Source of the DNA: CBDTTW01 sp965363675
Lineage (GTDB): Bacteria > Bacteroidota > Rhodothermia > Rhodothermales > DASSAV01
Reading direction: 5' to 3'
Length of the DNA: 11,485 bases
Assembly (NCBI GenBank): GCA_965363675.1
Contig: CBDTTW010000096.1
Coordinates: forward strand, 1 to 11,485
Both the position numbers and the translations under genes were made by a program. The notes beneath the pieces were generated by a model. That model saw only the letters and a program-made list of their open reading frames with translations. It made no database searches and had not been told where the DNA came from. Within the stretch, counting starts at the first letter, position 1. Each line of letters starts with the position of its first letter. This document shows, one piece after another, positions 8,013 through 11,485 of this stretch.

Positions 8013-8993
8013 ATGAAATACCTCGTCACCGGCGCCACCGGCTTCATCGGCGCCGAGGTGGCGCGCCGCCTGCTCGGCGCCGGCCACCACGTCGTCGCAT
8101 TGGTGCGCTCGCCCGGGCGGGCGCAGGCCCTGCGCGCGCAAGGCGCCGAACTGGCCCTCGGCGACGTGACCGACCCCGACTCGGTGCGCCGCGCTATGAC
8201 CGGCGCCGACGGCGTCTTCCACCTGGCCGCCTGGTACAAGGTCGGCGTTCGCGACGACGCAGCCGAGGCCGTCAACGTCGGCGGCACGCGCCATGTGCTG
8301 GAGGCCATGCGCGACCTTGGCGTGCCGCGCGGCGTCTACACCAGCTCGCTGGCGGTTTTCTCCGATACGGGCGGCCGCGTCGTAGACGAAACCTACCGCT
8401 ACGACGGCCCTTTCCTGACCGCCTACGAGCGCCTCAAGTGGCGGGCGCATTACGAGGTGGCGCTGCCGATGATGGCCGAGGGGCTGCCCCTGGTCATCGT
8501 GCAGCCCGGCCCCGTCTACGGCCCCGGCGACACGAGCCAGCTCGGGGCCGCCCTGAAGCAGTACCTGCAAGGCAAGATGCCGCTCTTGCCCCTCGGGACG
8601 GCCTTTAGCTGGGGCTACATCGACGACATCGCCGAGGCGCATCTGCTGGCGATGGAGCGGGGCGCGCCCGGCGAGAGCTACATCATCGGAGGGCCGAACC
8701 ACACGCTCGTCGAAGCCTTTACGCTCGCGGAGCGGCTGGCCGGCAAGCGCATCCGGCGCGTCTGCGTGCCGCCGGGATTGCTTCGGGGGCTTGCGCGAGC
8801 CTCGGGCGCGCTGGAGCGGGCCTTGCCGCTGCCCGCCGAATACACCGCCGAGGGCCTGCGCAGCATCGCCGGCACGACCTACACCGGCGACGACACGAAG
8901 GCCCGCCGCGCGCTCGGCTTCGACCCGCGCCCGCTGGAGGAGGGTTTGCGCCGGACCGTAGACGCGATGGACCTGGAGGCCCCTCGGCGCTAA
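8013..8993 (+). CDS. NAD(P)-dependent epimerase/reductase, extended SDR family
   Basis: The 326-residue protein is an extended short-chain dehydrogenase/reductase. The N-terminal nucleotide-binding motif is TGATGFIG (6-13). It is followed by GDVTD, the FHLAA strand end typical of atypical and dihydroflavonol-reductase-like members, and the catalytic residues S111/S112 (TSSLAVFS), Y138 and K142 (YERLK). The PGPVYGPGD segment shapes the substrate pocket. It looks closest to dihydroflavonol-4-reductase/HpnA-like epimerases. The substrate cannot be assigned. The ATG at 8013 puts the Rossmann motif at the very N-terminus; a longer frame upstream is only an overlap with the regulator gene. It lies 89 bp after the regulator and may be co-transcribed with it. 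Its TAA overlaps the stop of the convergent guaD gene. Confidence 0.9.
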   Translation: MKYLVTGATGFIGAEVARRLLGAGHHVVALVRSPGRAQALRAQGAELALGDVTDPDSVRRAMTGADGVFHLAAWYKVGVRDDAAEAVNVGGTRHVLEAMRDLGVPRGVYTSSLAVFSDTGGRVVDETYRYDGPFLTAYERLKWRAHYEVALPMMAEGLPLVIVQPGPVYGPGDTSQLGAALKQYLQGKMPLLPLGTAFSWGYIDDIAEAHLLAMERGAPGESYIIGGPNHTLVEAFTLAERLAGKRIRRVCVPPGLLRGLARASGALERALPLPAEYTAEGLRSIAGTTYTGDDTKARRALGFDPRPLEEGLRRTVDAMDLEAPRR

Positions 8994-9472
8994 TACGGCA
9001 CGCGGTGCTCCAGCGCCTCCCACACGGCGAAAATCTCGACGGCCTCCGGGCGCAGCAGTTGCAGCATGGGCATCCGGCGCTGCTCGGGCGGGCGGGCCAG
9101 CTCGCGGTAGATCATCGCGTCGTCGAAGCCGGCGCGGGCGGCGTCCTCGTGCGTGGCGCCGTAGACGACGCGGGCGGGGCGCGCCCAGTACATCGCCCCG
9201 AGGCACATCGGGCACGGCTCGCAGGTGGTATACACGTCGCAGCCTTCGAGCTGGAAGGCGCCGAGCGCGCGGCAGGCTTCCCGGATAGCGACCATCTCGG
9301 CGTGCGCCGTCGGGTCGTTCTCCTGCGTGACCCGGTTGACCCCCGTCGCCACGATGCGGCCCTCGCGCACGATGATCGCGGCGAACGGCCCGCCGCCGTT
9401 GCGGGCGTTTTCCAGAGCCAGTTCGATGGCGCGCCGCATGATCTGCGGCGGCGCAAGCGTTTCGTCGGGCAT
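8990..9472 (-). CDS. guaD: Guanine deaminase (cytidine-deaminase-like zinc enzyme)
   Basis: The enzyme hydrolyses guanine to xanthine and ammonia in purine salvage and catabolism. It is the small cytidine-deaminase-fold type, as in Bacillus subtilis GuaD (156 aa), rather than the amidohydrolase type. With the ATG at 9472 it has 160 residues. Zinc ligands H57, C87 and C90 and the proton shuttle E59 lie in PTAHAE and EPCPMC. GuaD-specific stretches match closely: NDPTAHAE, GAFQLEGCDVYTTCEPCPMC, AMYWARP and AGFDDAMIYRE. The C-terminal tyrosine, which in B. subtilis closes over the active site, is conserved (HRVPY). A TTG at 9502 would add 10 residues but is less likely. The gene lies 80 bp after the membrane-protein gene and may be co-transcribed with it. 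Confidence 0.92.
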   Translation of the reverse strand: MPDETLAPPQIMRRAIELALENARNGGGPFAAIIVREGRIVATGVNRVTQENDPTAHAEMVAIREACRALGAFQLEGCDVYTTCEPCPMCLGAMYWARPARVVYGATHEDAARAGFDDAMIYRELARPPEQRRMPMLQLLRPEAVEIFAVWEALEHRVPY

Positions 9473-9552
9473 AAGGCGCAGGGGGCTGGTCCGTCCCGGC
9501 AACCTACGGCAATCGGCCCGGCGGCGCTGTTACGTTCTGCGCACCTGCGGCT

Positions 9553-10059
9553 TCAGGCCTGCCGCTGCAAGCCCGGCAGCAGCACCACCCCGATGAAACT
9601 GAGGTAACCTAGGGCCAACAGCGCCAGCGCGCACATCTCGGCCTGGCCCGCCAGGCCCGCCGCGCCGAGCACCGCCGCCCAGTCCGCCGCCGCATCGGCG
9701 GCGCCCGGCAGTCCCTCCCCGCCGAGCAGGGCGCGCCGCAGCAGCAAACTGCTCAGCCCGAACAGGAACAGAAACACCTGCTGCCCGAAGCAGTAGCCGC
9801 GCCGGCTGAAGTAGGCGTAGCACAGGTACGGCGCGAGAAAATGCAGCGCCAGCGCCGCCGCCGACGAAGCCCCGGCCCCCATCCAGGCGGTAAGGACATG
9901 CCCGGCGTCGTGCAGCAAAAGCGCTCCCGCATCGGTGAAGTCGAACGCCGCCGCAGGGCGGAACAGGTAGTAGGCGCAGAGCGGCAGAAACACCCCCGAG
10001 GGCGCCCAGCGCGTCCACGCGCCATAGCGGAGCGTTGCTGCGGTAGAGGCGGAAAGCAT
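9553..10059 (-). CDS. Uncharacterised multi-spanning membrane protein with HDAGH motif
   Basis: I do not recognise a characterised function. The 168-residue protein appears to have about four to five membrane segments, near residues 19-35, 46-62, 66-84, 91-108 and 143-163. The notable feature is LLLHDAGHVLTAWMG (47-61), where HDAGH sits in a hydrophobic helix. The layout recalls a poorly described bacterial membrane family with HEAGH at this place, followed by a helix, an FRR/SRR turn, another long helix and a DW motif (here D126-W127). In this copy the catalytic-type Glu is replaced by Asp (D51), so it may be a metalloprotease-like relic, a metal-binding protein or a scaffold. It follows an intrinsic terminator by 27 bp. 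The start has no Shine-Dalgarno sequence; the long upstream frame is overlap only. Confidence 0.75.
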   Translation of the reverse strand: MLSASTAATLRYGAWTRWAPSGVFLPLCAYYLFRPAAAFDFTDAGALLLHDAGHVLTAWMGAGASSAAALALHFLAPYLCYAYFSRRGYCFGQQVFLFLFGLSSLLLRRALLGGEGLPGAADAAADWAAVLGAAGLAGQAEMCALALLALGYLSFIGVVLLPGLQRQA

Positions 10060-10086
10060 GGGCGGCGCGCGAAAGAGGAGGGCACG

Positions 10087-10124
10087 AAAAAGGGACGCAC
10101 CTGTATGGGTACGCAGGTTTTCCC
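10087..10124 (-). terminator. Intrinsic terminator after the nucleotidyltransferase gene
   Basis: On the minus strand GGGA (10124-10121), AA, ACCTG, a 10-nt loop, CAGGT, GCG and TCCC are followed by five T (10091-10087). The stem is 5 bp plus 4 bp with an internal loop. It lies 23 nt after the nucleotidyltransferase stop codon and ends 27 nt before the membrane-protein start. It is weaker than the rplY terminator. Confidence 0.6.
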
Positions 10125-10147
10125 AAGATTCGCCGCCGCGCCGCGCG

Positions 10148-10933
10148 CTATTCCTTTGTCTTTTCAGCGGGCGCGGCGCCGCCCAGCAGCTCGCGCGCCT
10201 TGTCGTAGCTGTAGCGCGTCTCCAGGTCGAGCCATCCCCGCGAGGTCTTGACGCGCACGGCCCGCACCGGCTCTTGCTGCGCCACATAGTCCATAAAGGC
10301 CGCAAGCGAGTCGCGGGGGCGCCCGTCGGCGTTCAGGTAGGGCTGCACGTACCCGAGCGCCCGGTGCTGCAAGAAGTACACGCGCGGGCAGATCAGCTCG
10401 CTCGGCGGCTGCTCCGGGGCCTCTAGGATGCGTTCCACGCGGTCGTCGGCGCCGAGCTGGAGCACCGGGTAGCGCTGGCGCACCTGCCACGAGCGTTCGC
10501 GGATCGCCAGCACCCGGTTTTCGCCCGAGGCCAGAAACTCCTCGGCGATCGTCCGCAGCGAGAACCGGTAGACGGCGTCGCCGGCCATGACGAGGATCGG
10601 GCCGGCAGGCTGGAACGACTGGAGCGCGAAGGCCAAATCGCCGACCGACCCTAGGCGCTTCGCCTCGTCGGTGGAGCCGTCGCTGTGCAGGTAGAACGGG
10701 ATGCGGCGCGCTTCCAGACGCGGGCGCCAGCGCTCGTGCCACTGGTAGAACTGCGAAACGAAACGCGCGTTGGCGACGAGGTGCAGCCCGCTGATGCCCG
10801 GCATCTCGGCCACGCGCTCGGCGACGTAGTCCAGCACCGGCTTGTCCCCGAGCGGCAAAAGGGCCTTGGGGGTGTGCCGGGTAAGCGGTTGCAGCCGGGT
10901 CCCGAAGCCCGCGCAAAGCAGGATGACGTCCAT
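10148..10933 (-). CDS. Sugar-nucleotidyltransferase-like protein (NTP_transferase family)
   Basis: The 261-residue protein has the fold of enzymes that join a sugar phosphate to a nucleotide, such as RmlA or GlmU/GMP-type pyrophosphorylases. The N-terminal signature GFGTRLQPLTRHTPKALLPL (9-28) carries the usual nucleotide-binding G-x-G-T-R and P-K residues. The metal-binding aspartate is D119 in VMAGDAVYRF. The C-terminal stretch GWLDLETRYSYDKARELL is the usual end of the catalytic domain. It lacks a left-handed-helix acyltransferase domain. The sugar and nucleotide cannot be told from sequence. The gene begins 20 bp after the nucleotidase stop, so the two probably share a transcript, and is followed by an intrinsic terminator. 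Confidence 0.88.
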   Translation of the reverse strand: MDVILLCAGFGTRLQPLTRHTPKALLPLGDKPVLDYVAERVAEMPGISGLHLVANARFVSQFYQWHERWRPRLEARRIPFYLHSDGSTDEAKRLGSVGDLAFALQSFQPAGPILVMAGDAVYRFSLRTIAEEFLASGENRVLAIRERSWQVRQRYPVLQLGADDRVERILEAPEQPPSELICPRVYFLQHRALGYVQPYLNADGRPRDSLAAFMDYVAQQEPVRAVRVKTSRGWLDLETRYSYDKARELLGGAAPAEKTKE

Positions 10934-10953
10934 AGCGGAGGGTGAGGGTTGGT

Positions 10954-11485
10954 TTAGTGATGCCGGGCGAGCGCTTCGCCTACGGCGGCGAGCACGGCCG
11001 CATGCCACGCGCCGTTGGTCGCCACGACGCCGTGGTTGGCCGAGAGATGGGCGCCCCGGCCGAAGTCGAGCGGCTTGCCCCACACGTCGGTCACGCAGCC
11101 CCCGGCCTCGGCCACGAGGAGGGCGCCGGCGGCGTGGTCCCAGATGTTTTCGATGTACTGCGCCTGCGCCGGATAGCGGAGGTAGTAGTCGCAGGCCCCC
11201 TCGGCGACGGCGGCGTACTTGACCTGGCTATCCATGCGCAGCGGGGCTGCATGCGCGCCCAGGCGCCGGGCCACAGCGGCGCCCAGGTCGTGCGCGCTGT
11301 GCCCCGCCTCGTGCGACTCGGTGGGGCGCGCCGCCTGACCGGGGGCGGGCGCGCTCACGCGCACCGGCGCAAGCGGGGCCTGCTCGAAGAGGGGCGTCCG
11401 CCAGGCGCCGCCGCCCGCCGTGGCGCCGTAAAGCCAGCCCTGCACCCCGTCGGCGGCATAGGCCGGGCACGCCAGCAAACCCGCC
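10954..11485 (-). CDS. 3'(2'),5'-bisphosphate nucleotidase (Hal2/CysQ-like), C-terminal part
   Basis: The protein belongs to the inositol-monophosphatase superfamily. The in-window 177 residues run from LACPAYAADGVQGWLYGATAGGGAW to the stop. The metal-binding motif WDHAAG (in ENIWDHAAGALLVAEAGG) is present. MDSQVKYAAVAEG, followed by YLRYP, and the end SANHGVVATNG match Hal2/SAL1-type PAP phosphatases better than inositol phosphatases. These enzymes convert 3'-phosphoadenosine 5'-phosphate, the by-product of PAPS-dependent sulfate use, to AMP. The N-terminal metal motif (DP(I/L)DGT) lies beyond the right window edge, so the gene is incomplete here only because of the window. It is followed 20 bp later by the nucleotidyltransferase gene. 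Confidence 0.85.
   Translation of the reverse strand, partial: AGLLACPAYAADGVQGWLYGATAGGGAWRTPLFEQAPLAPVRVSAPAPGQAARPTESHEAGHSAHDLGAAVARRLGAHAAPLRMDSQVKYAAVAEGACDYYLRYPAQAQYIENIWDHAAGALLVAEAGGCVTDVWGKPLDFGRGAHLSANHGVVATNGAWHAAVLAAVGEALARHH

Noticed and set aside
11264..11325. HEAGH motif in the bisphosphate nucleotidase that looks like a zinc-peptidase site
   Set aside because: It falls where Hal2/SAL1 proteins carry an E-x-x-H-S segment, and the surrounding fold is the inositol-phosphatase one. The match is chance.

Overview
This is a very GC-rich bacterial stretch with dense, short-spaced genes. All but one of the start codons lack a visible Shine-Dalgarno sequence and sit behind pyrimidine-rich DNA. 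The best candidate housekeeping promoter element, TATATTTA, resembles the Bacteroidota -7 box. With the prs-rplY(ctc)-pth order, this suggests a GC-rich Bacteroidota relative, perhaps Rhodothermota (Rhodothermus/Salinibacter type). That placement is inference, with moderate confidence.

Layout. (1) Positions 1-3125, minus strand: a housekeeping block read from tRNA-Gln(UUG), which has a good promoter, through prs (PRPP synthetase), rplY (ribosomal protein L25/Ctc), an intrinsic terminator, pth (peptidyl-tRNA hydrolase), and the start of a 2-oxo acid dehydrogenase E2 gene cut by the window edge. (2) 3290-4078, plus strand: an aspartate/glutamate-racemase-family gene. (3) 4089-6177, minus strand: cysA and sbp, the ATPase and the lipoprotein binding protein of a sulfate/thiosulfate importer. 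They are one base apart and no permease gene is present. (4) 6178-6375: a regulatory intergenic region with a near-consensus sigma-54 promoter pointing at sbp, a perfect 7+4+7 inverted repeat about 128 bp upstream of the predicted start, and a possible 12-codon Cys-containing upstream ORF. (5) 6376-8993, plus strand: a sigma-54-dependent activator (GAF-like, AAA+, Fis HTH), then an extended-SDR epimerase/reductase. (6) 8990-11485, minus strand: a Hal2-type 3'(2'),5'-bisphosphate nucleotidase (5' end missing), a sugar-nucleotidyltransferase-like gene, an intrinsic terminator, a membrane protein with an HDAGH motif, and a guanine deaminase whose stop codon overlaps that of the SDR gene.

How the parts may work together. 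The most interesting unit is 4089-7923. A sigma-54 enhancer-binding protein is encoded divergently from a sulfate binding protein gene that carries a -24/-12 promoter, with a palindrome at enhancer distance that also overlaps the regulator's own candidate promoter. This reads as a self-contained sigma-54 switch for sulfate uptake. The nucleotidase about 5 kb away fits a sulfur-assimilation theme, because PAP is the by-product of PAPS use, but co-regulation is not shown. The rest is ordinary housekeeping and metabolic content. I see no transposase, phage gene, CRISPR array, or defence system.
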